In this document: one piece after another, positions 9,532 through 20,963 of the stretch
Layout: the number at the start of each line of letters is the position of its first letter
How positions within the stretch are numbered: position 1 is the first letter of the stretch
From: Microcyclospora pomicola
Lineage: Eukaryota; Ascomycota; Dothideomycetes; Capnodiales
Length of the DNA: 64,000 nucleotides
Assembly: GCA_002786065.1 (NCBI GenBank)
Contig: NHNY01000005.1
Coordinates: 868,001 to 932,000, forward strand
Direction of reading: 5' to 3'
The notes under the pieces: generated by a model
What the model was told of the DNA's origin: nothing
Seen by the model: only the letters and a program-made list of their open reading frames with translations
Database searches by the model: none
Position numbers and translations under genes: made by a program

Positions 9532-12216
9532 TCATCCAAATGCTGCTGTGATTCTGCCCACGAAGCCTTCCAGTCCGGCCACCCCTTTTTCTCCGCGTTC
9601 ATGTCCGCCGTACAATCCAGGCCCGCCACCAGGCATTACCAACACCTGGTCGCCGATTACGACATACTCTTTCGACGCATCAAAACTGAAGGTGACGAAC
9701 AAATGCGACGCCGTGATCATGCTAGCAACCTTGTTCGAGCCGAGCTCTTGGCCTGCAGCATCGTCAAGCCCCTCGGCCAAGTCGTCGAAACGAAATGGAT
9801 CTTGACCTGCAAAGTCGTGCTTAACATCGGTGAACGAGAGGTTGGAGCCCTCAACAGGCGAGTCTGGCGCTCGTGCAGATATGATCTTGACCGAAGCACG
9901 TACGCTTGCCGTGTAAACCACGACATGGTTTCCGACAGCCAGAGTATCCAGGTCTTCGCGAGCGAACTTGGCAACAAAGGTCCGTATGGCGGTGGGCTGG
10001 ACGGACACAAGAACCATGCCTTTTCGGATGCGAGACAGAAAGCTACTCGTCGGTACTGCACGTAGACTGGTATCAGGTACCAGAGCAACGGTGCCTACTT
10101 GATCGGGCATGAGCGTGTGGACGGGCAATCGCAGATTGCGAATACTTGTTGCTTTCACGCGCCGCCACTCTTGATCTGGCAACGAGAAATAGCGAGGCGC
10201 CAGATGGGGAAGTGCTCCCGGAAATGATCGTGAGGCTGGCAGGTGGGTCGAGCTACGCCGCCGGACAGGACGTTCATCTGAGTCTTCGGAGTCGTCGAGC
10301 TGCTCGTGGGTGGAGAAAGGGCCAAGTATGAGCATATCCCCGACAGAAATCTTCCCAGATCGTAGACGGCCAGAGACAATTATGCCGGGCACTTCGGCAG
10401 TCTTGTTGTAGATGTCTTCGATGTGGAACATGACGTCCGATGTCTTACTGGAACCGACGTGGATCTCGGGCATAGGCAGCTCATGCAGCAGCGCATGGAG
10501 GCTACCGATACCAGTCCCATTCAGTGCACTCGTGAGTACAATAGGCACCGTCCCACAAGGATCATTTAGGAGTTCGACGCACGTGTTGCAAGCACCATCA
10601 ACGAGCGATCCGGATACGTCTTGCAAGTCTTCCTCATGTATAGCACCTGTGGCATTTGGCAGGATTGCAGGTCTCTTGGCTGCAGCTTTGAGTGCATCCA
10701 ATACTTTCGACAGTGTCTGTTTGAGGCCGGTGCGCGAAGCTAGATCGAGTTTCGTGATGACGATAATAAGCGGTAAATTGAGACGCAGGCACAGCGAAAG
10801 CTGAGCTCCTGACAGATCAAGATCCGAGACCGCAGTACCAAGCTGTTGCTGGGTCTCAGTAGTGCTGCCGCTCTGGCCAGCAGTGTCTTCAGTATCGTCT
10901 GCTGGTACACAGAGCAGTGTCCAGTGCGGTGCCCATCCGACCAGGCCTCGTATAGTTGTCCGACGGTAACGAGGATGGCCTGCCGAGTCCGAGAGAAACA
11001 CCAATCGACTACCCGAGCCTGCGACATGAGCGTCGATCCATGAGGCTACGTTCTCCGTGGCATAGTTGATCACTTTGAGGTTGCCGTTTCCTACATCTTG
11101 GTACCCAAGCAATTCCTGGGTGACGGAGCTAGTGATTCCAGAAGTTATTTCATGTCTGTGCTTCAACATGCTCAACCGACTCTTTCCCCGGCCATTATCC
11201 AGCGTCGAGGTGGTCAAAGTGCCAAGGAGTGTGGACTTCCCCGACATCGTAGGGCCTGTCAGGGTGATGCGAAGTTGTTCCGTGGCAGTTGGAGAGAGCT
11301 CAGGATGAGATAATGCAGTCAGAGCGCCATGTGCAACACGCGAGGACTCTTTTGCGGAAAGTGGGGGACTGTTCATTCGTAGATATGGCTTTATCAGAGC
11401 CTCAGCTACCATGAGGTCGCCGGATCGACGGATCTGGCGCAGTTTCGTACCCGACTTTGCCTCCTCGATCCATTCGCACTCCCCAACAACTTCCTCTCGC
11501 AAGACTTCGACCGTACAGCCTAAGCAGGCAGCCATGGCTCGAAGATTGTTCAAGCTTTCACGCAACTCATCTTCGGCAAGGCCAACGAGAGTACCGTCGT
11601 CAGACACGCCGACTTCGTAGAGAGCTCCTTGACTTTCCTCCAAGCCGTGTAAAAGCTTGGCCAGCTGTTGTGGAGCTTGCAATTCTGGAAGTGCTTCTGG
11701 TAGCGAAGGGAGGATGATGTTAGTGGCAGAAGAAGTATGATGAGGGGAGGATTGTTGAAGTCTCCATAGCAACTGCGTGGTTAATTGTTGCAAACGATGC
11801 TGTCTGGTCTGTTGTGTCAGGCCAGGAGAGCCGCTTGACGAGCCATGAACGGCCGGCGTCTCGACCGGAGCGTCAGAACCGACTCGCGCCAACAAACCGG
11901 ATACCCCGAACTTGGAGTGTCGCGAGCCTGAGATGTTGGACCCTGTACTAGTTGACATAAACTTCCGTCTTGGGCGCAATAGGAGGTGTAATTTATACTC
12001 TACTGGCCCTTCTTGAGGTTCTGCTCGCAGTCTGGTAACTCTTCGTACGGCATCAACTCCATCAGACGATGCAGGTGGCTCGGAGTCTTCCGACAGTCCG
12101 AAAGCATCGTAGGATGTGTCATTTGATACAATGTCCTCTACGTGCTGGTCAATGTCTTGGACCCAAGGGGAGGCAACCCGGGGGGTGTCTGGCTCCCAAG
12201 TAAAAATTGAAGCCAT
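9532..12216 (-). CDS. GTPBP1/GTPBP2-type translational GTPase
   Basis: This is an EF-Tu-like GTPase of the GTPBP1 family; animal members act in ribosome rescue and mRNA turnover. There is one exon of 894 residues. The start is the ATG giving MASIFTWEPDTPRV; the frame runs a further 20 codons upstream but only from a GTG. All G motifs are visible: P-loop GPTMSGKST (residues 321-329), G3 region SDSAGHPRYRRTT (about 409-421), NKXD-type TKLD (488-491), and a G5-like TSALNGTG. The EF-Tu domain II/III region follows (SGRLRSGKISVGDMLILGP), with an acidic and Arg/Ser insert at about 700-730. The C-terminus is Gly-rich (MPGGGPGLYGGHERGEKG). On the minus strand a TATATAA sequence lies about 45 bp before the ATG. 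The family is clear; the biological role in fungi is poorly known. Confidence 0.88.
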   Translation of the reverse strand: MASIFTWEPDTPRVASPWVQDIDQHVEDIVSNDTSYDAFGLSEDSEPPASSDGVDAVRRVTRLRAEPQEGPVEYKLHLLLRPRRKFMSTSTGSNISGSRHSKFGVSGLLARVGSDAPVETPAVHGSSSGSPGLTQQTRQHRLQQLTTQLLWRLQQSSPHHTSSATNIILPSLPEALPELQAPQQLAKLLHGLEESQGALYEVGVSDDGTLVGLAEDELRESLNNLRAMAACLGCTVEVLREEVVGECEWIEEAKSGTKLRQIRRSGDLMVAEALIKPYLRMNSPPLSAKESSRVAHGALTALSHPELSPTATEQLRITLTGPTMSGKSTLLGTLTTSTLDNGRGKSRLSMLKHRHEITSGITSSVTQELLGYQDVGNGNLKVINYATENVASWIDAHVAGSGSRLVFLSDSAGHPRYRRTTIRGLVGWAPHWTLLCVPADDTEDTAGQSGSTTETQQQLGTAVSDLDLSGAQLSLCLRLNLPLIIVITKLDLASRTGLKQTLSKVLDALKAAAKRPAILPNATGAIHEEDLQDVSGSLVDGACNTCVELLNDPCGTVPIVLTSALNGTGIGSLHALLHELPMPEIHVGSSKTSDVMFHIEDIYNKTAEVPGIIVSGRLRSGKISVGDMLILGPFSTHEQLDDSEDSDERPVRRRSSTHLPASRSFPGALPHLAPRYFSLPDQEWRRVKATSIRNLRLPVHTLMPDQVGTVALVPDTSLRAVPTSSFLSRIRKGMVLVSVQPTAIRTFVAKFAREDLDTLAVGNHVVVYTASVRASVKIISARAPDSPVEGSNLSFTDVKHDFAGQDPFRFDDLAEGLDDAAGQELGSNKVASMITASHLFVTFSFDASKEYVVIGDQVLVMPGGGPGLYGGHERGEKGVAGLEGFVGRITAAFG

Positions 12217-14465
12217 GCAGAGGGGTTCCCTATGCTTGAGATGCTTGCGATGGGTTCTTATATAGAACAGCGTCACAGGGACGTCCTTGCACTACGACGA
12301 TTTCGCTTTCCTTACGTTCAGCGGCCAGTTGACCTCTGAGTGTCTGTAGAGATTTGGCGCCAAAAGGTTCCTAGCACCTTGAAGCAACAGAGTCTCTCAG
12401 GTATGTTCTAAAGACTGTATATGCCGTATGTTTCTTAAATACCGACTGTTGGTATGCGAGTGGTGTATCCGGTATAGCATCGATAATGTTCGGGACATCG
12501 TGGCAGGCTGGTCGTGGATTGGAATGATCTTATCTTTACTCGTCGTGATGTAGCGAAGGATCATACAGAGAAGAGACTCATGTTCTCTAGGGTGCTGTTC
12601 TGGCTCAGTAGGCCATGGATGATCATGCTCGAGTCACCGGCACTTGCATGCGAGGTTGGAGGGGAACGTGCAGCACCACGTGACGTTGCAATGGTCGAGT
12701 TCCGCACGACAAAGCAGCCGCACATCGACCCCAGGTAGCAGCCGTACAGCCACCCCAATGCTCTCCACGCCCCCATGCGAGCTTGGACATGTTCGGTCCA
12801 TTGTATTCATCTATGGAAACGCATCAGCCTCACATTTCTCAACTTACCAACGGTCCGCTTGGTAAATGCTTACAGGTCGGATTCCGAGCATGTTCTTACA
12901 CGTTGGACTACCGACATACTACTATCTGATGCAACAGCAGAACTCGGGCTGTTTCACGTCTTTTCGGGACCGAAGGTAGTGTGCATATGGGCTGACCATG
13001 TATTGTATGCTCCACTTTCGGACCCGAAGACTTAAGATCACGGATCGCCTGGCACACCTTTGGTTGTGCAGGTCTGGTATCACGCGTCAAGCAGCGGTTA
13101 ACCAGCACTCGATCATCGTTCACCGGAGCAGCGTTAGCGCCAGCATCGCTGGAGATATGGCTTCACAATCCTGTCGTTCGCAAAGAACAATCTAGCCTGC
13201 AGCTTGCCAGTAGCGTATGGGAGAGCATACTGGGTAAGATACGCATGAATCCGCAAATCATTGCAATGGCGTCCCGCGTAATCTTGTCAACACCTGTCAA
13301 ATGCATGTCGAAGAGGCATCAATATCTGGATTGGAAACATCGGCGTAAAACTCGCAGGACTGTTTGTTGTTGCGCACTTATCGCCATGGCACCTACATAT
13401 AGGCTGCCAACATTCCAGCTCTTCAACAATTTTTGGTGTTGTACATATTCTTACGGCTCCCAGGCTGCAGCAATAGGGCTCCGAATCTCTCGGGTGCATT
13501 CCAGTAGCCAAGACCAACGGGGCTGTGTCCAGAGGACTAACGAATGAACGCATACAGTCTACTAGCTACACTCATACCACTTGTTGGCCGACCGGTCAGA
13601 GCCCAGAACAAGGGACAACAGCTGAACGCCACGTCAACATGGTTGACCAACAGCATGGGTCGTGCAGGCGCTCCCAGAATTCCATTGCATGGGATCATTG
13701 CTCATATCTCGCGGCATGGATGTTCGTAGCGACGATTGCCGATGATGTACAGCGTCCATGATCGGAAACGATTGAGACCTGATGTGCAGTAACGCTCGCA
13801 AGCTATCAGACGTCGCATTGCAGAGTATAGCTATGACTTGATGTCACTTGTGGCCTGTCCAAGACAACACTTGGCCCATGACTCAACTCGCGTACATATA
13901 TGTGAGGATGACGATCATGACGAAGGAGATCATCGTCCAAGAACCGATTCAAAGCCTTTGCTGGATTGTAAGATCAGGCCGACAAGGTAACCCGAGCTCC
14001 GCGGCAAACCTCAGCCCTGTCCCAGAAGACCCTCAGCTGCTAGAGCAACGTTTCAGCCCCGGAACCCGGGGGCTAATCTCAGCCCCGACTGACTTGAACT
14101 TTACAGCGCAAGCGATCGGCAATGCTCATAATATCGATACTAAGGTGTACTTGTTTCAAGGCCGCCATCGGAGAATCTCGTGCTATGGAGGAAATAGCCA
14201 GAAGAGACCCCGTGCGCGGTGTTTTCTATCAAGATCTACAAGACTACAGTTGTCAAAGCTGCACCTTAGTACTACCACGTGGCAGTTCAAATGCGGCTAC
14301 TCCCAAAAGGGTAATATCCGCCGCTGTTGTGAGAACGAGGGTATCCATGCGCAAATGTACCAATTTCTGCCCATCCCAAACGCCGTCATGAATTCCACGA
14401 CAGACATCCATGGTCCAGACTCCGGAGAGATCAAGACGCAGACGCAGTCGCAACGGAGACATCTA
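12217..14465. other. Gene-free interval of 2.2 kb
   Basis: This lies between the GTPBP1-type start and the stop of the C2H2 factor, so it holds the GTPase promoter at its left end and the 3' side of the factor gene at its right. Open frames here reach 213 codons but overlap each other on both strands and have no recognisable motif. One GC-rich hairpin (AGCCCC...GGGGCT) lies near 14055-14075. I see no transposon remnant or RNA gene. Confidence 0.55.
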
Positions 14466-15938
14466 TCATTTGTGCTCCTCGTCCTCTGAAGGCCGACGCT
14501 GTTTTGTACATTTGTCGTGTGCCAGATGACCGTTCCGTGCTGTGGTGCGAGTGAACTCTATTCAGCGCATTAGTTTCAGCTGCGATTAAAAAAGAAAAGG
14601 TTCAAAGGATGCGGGAGGAACTGACCTGCACCACATCGCGGGCAGTATGACTTCGATGCTGTACCGGACTTTTCTCGTTGGTGACGCAGTAAGTTACTGA
14701 AGGTGGAGAATTGTCGCCCGTTGCAGCCATGCTCCCAACATTGCGGTTTCGGTCGCTGATTCAACACCCGGATCGATACTGGATCGTTGCCAGTAGCTTT
14801 TGATGGCACGGTGTTCACATGGTTGTTCATGCCGGGCGCTTGGTAGTTCAAGCTTTGTGCAGATGGCTCGTACATCTGTGCGGATGGCGGTGCCGTCGAG
14901 TATGTGTGGCCGTACATGTTTGGGTCATATGTGCTTGGTGATCTGTACGGGTCAGCGAGAGCTTCAACAGCATGTCGTTGTTGCAAAACACACCTTACTT
15001 GGTTGTGCGACATCGCAGGTGATCCAGCTGAGGATACCATCGAAGGACTTTGGGTGAGGCCACTGATTGATGGGATGGTCTGACTCGGAGCCAAGGAGTA
15101 TGCACCTGTCGCGGCTTGCACTGTATATGGTGAGCTTATCCGCCGATACGCATCGTCGTAGGATGGATGAACACCGCTTCGGGGCATTTCCGAGTGACGT
15201 CTGGCATCCGGTCTACTCTGATAAAGAGCTGGGTTTGATGAACTGGTCGGGCCATATGCTGACGAAGCGCCAGCCGATGGAGCCTGTGACACGCGCATTG
15301 GAGGGATGTAGTTCTGGTCCATGGTGTAATCTGTGACGACGTCAGTGAACATTCATGAGCAGGAGCGGCACGAACATCTGACATACTGCCTTGCTCAGAT
15401 TCGTAGCCTCCAGGTGGGTACTGCGAAGGAAGTAGAAACTCCAACGAACTGCTTGCTCGTCAGCGTGGGTCGTGTTGAGCGACGAACGTTTCGCCAACGA
15501 CAAGACATACCTCATTTCGGATGCCGTAGTGGTTGGAGTCGCGAACGAGAACTGCGGCGGACTACAGGTCACGGGTTCGTCGCTGGCTTCGACCGGAACT
15601 GGAGGTACACCTGAGTCGGATCGAGGAGGGGTTGGCACGGTCCAATTCGTAAATGATTCAACCGATGAGTCGAAGATGTTGTTTCGTTGCTGAGGCGAGT
15701 GCCGAGGAGTCCAATTGAAGGGCGCTGATGTTGTGCAGTAAGGCTGAGGATCAGACTGATCAAACGCGAGCTGATGGAGACGGCGAGCTTGCGAGGTCGA
15801 AACCGATCGATTTCGTGGTTGACTTCTTTGTTTTTGAATAGCACCGTGCTGGTCGACGGCAGAGCGGGCAGTGATGCTGCTGTTGGTACGTGGACGATGT
15901 TGAGAAGGAGAAGACTGGAGAAGAGGTGAGTCCATCAT
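14466..15938 (-). CDS. Fungal C2H2 zinc-finger transcription factor
   Basis: This is a putative DNA-binding regulator. Exons in gene order: 15511-15938, 15387-15448, 14626-15330, 14466-14557; introns are 62, 56 and 68 nt with clear GT/AG ends. Joined, they give about 428 residues. The N-terminal 330 residues are Ser/Pro/Tyr-rich and probably disordered. The C-terminus holds two closely spaced zinc fingers: CWEHGCNGRQFSTFSNLLRH, then CPRCG joined across the last intron to AEFTRTTARNGHLAHDKC, followed by a basic/acidic tail. The last exon is only 92 bp but completes the second finger exactly. A possible further in-frame intron of 51 nt at 14943-14993 would remove 17 residues. The family pattern is widespread in filamentous fungi, but I cannot give a name or target genes. 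Confidence 0.82.
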
Positions 15939-18900
15939 CCGTAGGCGAGTGGCACAGTCAAGAGAGTGACGACCTTGCGGGACAATGCGAAGCCGACGAA
16001 CAACAGTGGGATGGAATCCTTACTTTTTCACGTCTTCGGGGAGAGGATCATGTTATACACGGGAGGAATGAAACGTAAGATGAGTGAAGCACTTCCTATG
16101 AGCAGCAGTGCTCGAGAATGATCGCTTTTAGCAACGCTTCCTCTGCGCCCTGGGACCAGCATCAGCATATAACTGGACCTTGACCACCAACACTCCACTA
16201 TCCCAAACCGTGCTAGACGGCCGGTGCTTAGTTGCAGGAAGGATCCTGCGGATTCGTGCCCCTACCACTACCAGATCTTGGCCAAGCCGCATAGCATCCG
16301 AGCCGTTGCTTTCTCATGGATCCCATGTGGCGGGCGAGTCCCCATTACTCGGAGGCTGCCACCGCTGTCCACGGCATCCGGTGTGCGAACTCGCCTTGCA
16401 ACCCGTCATGCAGTATATTTGGGATGCTCGTCCTGGTTCCATCCGGATCGCGGTCCGACCGCACTGGGAGCTGATCAGCACGACACAACGTCTCAGGGCT
16501 GCGACCCATCCCCCGCCGGTATTGCGTGTTTGGACCGACGGCATCGAACGCTGTACACTGCTCGCGATGCGGTGTGTACTCGCCGTTCACGCCCAGACTC
16601 CGCGCGTACATTACTTCTCGATGGGTGCTTGCGTCGGAGGGGACGGAGACGAGCATACAGGGTGAGAGGCGCAATGAACCAATCGTCACGCTATCCTCCG
16701 AAGTCAGCTTCGTCGATAGTTAACAGGGACCTGTATGATGCTACGCCATGTATTCCCCAGCAGTTGCTTTCTCACTCGGGAGGCTGCGCCAGGTCATCTG
16801 GCAATTGGGCGGAATCGCATAGGGCGATCGTTGCGCGATGGGGGTGTAGCGTGCTGCTGGATTTGGCACGCTGGCGTGCCATGCGACAATCTTAAATTGT
16901 GGTTCATGCAACAACATCACATCTCACTATGCCCCATCTTCGCCATGTTCCGTCCAACACCAATCGGCACCATATCTATCAAGCACCTAATCTGCTTCAA
17001 TACAGAGCATACTTCCGGAGCCTGCGACACGTTTTGGTTCCGCTGACCAAAAATTGAGTTGGCTGGATGGGGTCCGGTGTCGACGCTGCGGCTGAGCAGC
17101 AAAAGCGGTCCTTGAGTTTTGGCCTTGCTGCTTATACTCTAGCTACCGATGACGAGACATCCCGCGCCCTCTACCCATCTTGCGTGCAAGGACAATTCAT
17201 CACCCTGGTTGTTTACCTATATTGCTATCTGATTGAGTTCGGCTCAAGTGCCGTGCAAGCTGCTGCGTTGCTAGATCGTCCAGACAGTGCATAGATTGTC
17301 TGGAGCACAGCAAGCCACAAGTGGCCTTGAACATGGCAATGATTCCTTGTAGCGCGGCACCGTGGTCAGCGATTCCTGCTGTGCTTGCCACGCGGCACCT
17401 ACACGCCGGGTCGCTCTGTTGGCGATCTTCGCACACCAATCACATCTTAGGCCAAGCGAGTTTGATCACAACCTCTCTAGGCACCCAGGGTGTGCCGGAG
17501 CTTTGGCCTATGTACGGCCAGATCAGCGAGTGATTGAGTCCCCGAATAGACCCCGCGATTGCAAGATCAACGATCTATGCGTCCGAGGAGCTGTCGAATC
17601 TTTGATCATCTTGAGCGCGGTTCTCGGAGCTGCTGCACTTTTCGTGGTACGGCAGAGCACCCATGATATTGGGACCTTACTCCAGCTGTTATGACTTCAG
17701 ACACGACCTGGTCCCTGGTTGGTGATAGCGTGATGGTATATACTGTGCACTAGTCGCGTCCACCGCTTCATTCATCTGCGGCCTTACAAGGTCGTTCGTT
17801 ACCCGCCGGCCCTTGAGGCACATGCAGTGCGTCAAGCAGACAGCCTGACTCGTGGCCGCCATGATCGATCGACATATCGAATGTTTGACCGTACTTCGTA
17901 TTGCTCAAGAATCAGTCGCAGACGGTCCAATACCTGCGCTTTTACTGTTTCACCTCGACTGTCCCTTCTTAAAGTCCATTGGATGTCTTGATCGCGACAT
18001 GCTCGCTTGCGAGAATTGATCTGCTGACTTGAGCGACCGAGGATCACGATGCCGGGGGCTTGACTTTCCAGGAGAATGCCATCACATCTACGCCCTATTA
18101 TGACTGACGAAGCACTACTGACCGCTTCGAGACAAAGCCGTGTGATCTGCACGTATGTCTCCACAAAAAATGGAGGGAACGTAACAGACGCTGATCATTC
18201 TCGGAGCGGCCGACGACCCATATGTCGGCCGAAAGATCGTTGCCTGTTCTGTTCCCGATGGTATCATCATATCCCCACTTCTGCCGAACCATCAATGTGG
18301 ACATACATGTCTCATGGGAGTCATACCGTAGTCTGCATGCGGAGTCTCCCAGGAAGCACGCTTTCAAATCCTGGAGATCTGCCGTCGACTGTAATCATCC
18401 TATGGCGTGCACGGGTCAAGGGACTCGAATGCGGCTTGACACGAGCACTATCCCTGTCCAATAACGATCTGGGTGCTGAACAGCATCACTGGACATTCAT
18501 TGCAGCCCAGAACAACGTACTGCTCGGTGATAGGCAGGCACTGCGGCGATGTATGTACGGTTCTAGGTTGGCGAACGCGAGAGACTCGACTGTGGACTCA
18601 TGAGAGATCAGCCAGGAATAGAACCAAGTGCCTTGTTGGTAAATTCCTCCCGCTCTTCCGGACAGCCAACGCTATCAGCCGTTTCAAAGTCCGACTGCAC
18701 GCCTCGGAAGGTTCCATAACGTCGATACTACAGTGCTGTACACAGTATACGACACGAGGATTGGGTCGCGCAGAGCTGACCAACACCTGACTTGATTATC
18801 AATCTTTTAGCGAGCTACACGCACACAGATGCTGTCGACAAATCGTCACATATTGTCGCTATCGCTGATGCATGATGGGTCAGCCGCCGTCGCTAAGAAT

Positions 18901-20963
18901 AGCCGAAACGCGATGCGCGGCCTCGACGCATGAGTTGTGCACATCAACAGAGTAGCAGCCAATGTACGGCGATGGGCTGCCTCCTTCGACCACGCGATGC
19001 CGATGGCCGTCTTCCAACACGTGTTTGACATGCGGATATGCGGACATGTGGCCCTCCAACCTCACCTCATGCACGTTCCCTCTTGGTGACCATTCCCAGC
19101 ACCACACGATGTATCTGGCTCTGGAATCCTTGGCTATAGACCTGGGGACACACAGCCGCAAAGGATTCACATTGTCACTACCTAGGCAAGCATTGCATCC
19201 TCCGGTTCCCAAGCGCTCCTCTGCGCATCAATCTTGCGCCTTTTCGCTCACGCATGCCTTTCGCCTAGGCAGGAGGCCGTGATCGCCCCGAGCAACCTTA
19301 ATACAGGCTTTCTCTGCTCCCTGCTCCTAGACTCGATGATGGTCGTCATGGTACGGAGAACTTCAGACTCGCCTGCGTAGTGGTGGATACACGAGCCATA
19401 TTCTCTCCGCTGCATCTGGCTAAAACCGCCGCCCTGGCTTGCGGCTATTTTCGCATGAATTGTACCCACCAGAGTCCTGCAGCTTCCGGCTCGACCCTTT
19501 GGGCCCAACACCGAACAACCTCGCGATTGGTAAGGCGACGTGTTTGGGGCAATATTACCAACAACGCTCTGAAAGTGGCATCACACGCTTCGGAATGTTT
19601 CAGATCCCCACCCCTGCCCGCACCTTATTGCCAGCTTTGGATTAACGCATGTCGCTCCTGCCATGATGACTGATGAAGAACACTACTCTACACTCTTCTC
19701 CACGATCATCGGTCGAACTCTCCCATTCTAGGCTTTCCGCCCTTCCTCAGTCCGATGTTGTTCCTCACCAGGACTTGCCATCAGCATATTTCCGTCGACT
19801 TCTGGAATCAACACAGCGCAGATATGTCGTTGGCATCTCCCATCTCCATCCAACAAGAAACATGGCCCCCAACTGCGAGTGGACCGGACCGTAAGATTCG
19901 ACCAATAGCGTGACGTGGAGCATCGGGATCAAAAAGTGGTATGCCAATCACGACAGCTGTAAGGACCGAGATGATCCTGTTCTGACCAACAAAAATCACG
20001 TGTTCGCATGATCAATCTTTCGCGTTCGGCGCTCCATGCTCTTTTCGATGTGTGTGCGGCTGAGTGGAGCCGGCACATGGTCCATCTGGCATAGCGGACA
20101 TCGTTGTGGGGCAGCATGTTGGAAGGGGACTGATGACATGATGCACAGAGGGATGGTCTGGAAGCGAGAGGATTGGATGGAAGGGATGGCCACGCGCCCG
20201 TCGAGCTGCAGTAGCCTGCTGCCCGCCACGCCCGACGGCTCCTGTCGCCCATGTGCTGGCCCGGGTCCACCGCGATCCACGTGGGCACTGGATGGGAACG
20301 ATCGACAGAGGACTGACGCCTGCATCTCGATTGCGATGGGCGCTTATCAATTCCGCAGCGTTGCGTTGGTAGGCAATGTAACATGGATGATCGCGAGCTC
20401 CAAGCCCAGAACGCTCGGTATGTGCCGTGGGAGGGTTGCGACTGCTGCAATGGTGCTACACGAAGGAAGGAATTCGCCAGGGCAGGGGATCATTAGCAGT
20501 GTGGCTGTAAAGGCGGGGCGAGACGGGGACTCACTCAGCGAAGTTGACGCGCCGAGGGAGACAGGAGATAGCGGGGTGAAAGGGTAAGCAGAGTTGGGAT
20601 ATAGTCATGCAGCTGATACTTCAGTACTGTGAAGTCTGCTCGATCGTGATGGTATCATTGTGATGATGCAATCTACTAGTAAGATGATATGCACAGCATG
20701 AAGCAGCAGACCGCTTATCTGCCCCCACCAGTCTCGCTCGAGCACTGTCCGTTGATCACCCCTGCTGAAGAGGCCGGAACGTGCCAGGCAGCTCCCCATG
20801 ACCCGCCCACATGATCACACCAATCGCCTCAATGGTGAAGCATGTTGGGAAAAGTGGTCTCTCCACTCGCTGTGCCGACGTGTTGGACAGATCCGATTGG
20901 CATTGATCGGAGACCGACGTGCACGCGCAAACATGCGGTGATCGAGCACATGTTCGCTGCCCA
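15939..20963. other. Gene-free stretch of about 5 kb upstream of the C2H2 factor
   Basis: This is the largest gap in the window. It lies between the C2H2 factor start and the exportin stop. Open frames up to about 220 codons occur in several overlapping frames on both strands without recognisable domains, which is expected in GC-balanced non-coding DNA. I find no tRNA, no terminal repeats and no recognisable transposase. Base composition looks like that of neighbouring genes by eye, so there is no sign of an AT-rich RIP-degraded block. It may be a long regulatory region or hold non-coding transcripts; that is inference. Confidence 0.5.

Noticed and set aside
13848-14489. 213-codon plus-strand frame
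   Set aside because: No recognisable motif; it overlaps the last exon of the C2H2 factor in antisense, and codon use looks random.
18076-18603. 175-codon frame in the large gene-free stretch
   Set aside because: Several overlapping frames of similar length exist on both strands, with no hydrophobic core or domain pattern.
18096-19690. Two similar 20-25 bp strings near 18096 and 19665
   Set aside because: The likeness does not extend beyond about 25 bp on either side, so a dispersed repeat is not supported.
19929-20587. Overlapping frames of 110-183 codons on both strands
   Set aside because: A GC-rich patch makes stops rare in all frames at once; one frame shows scattered Cys residues but no real zinc-finger spacing.
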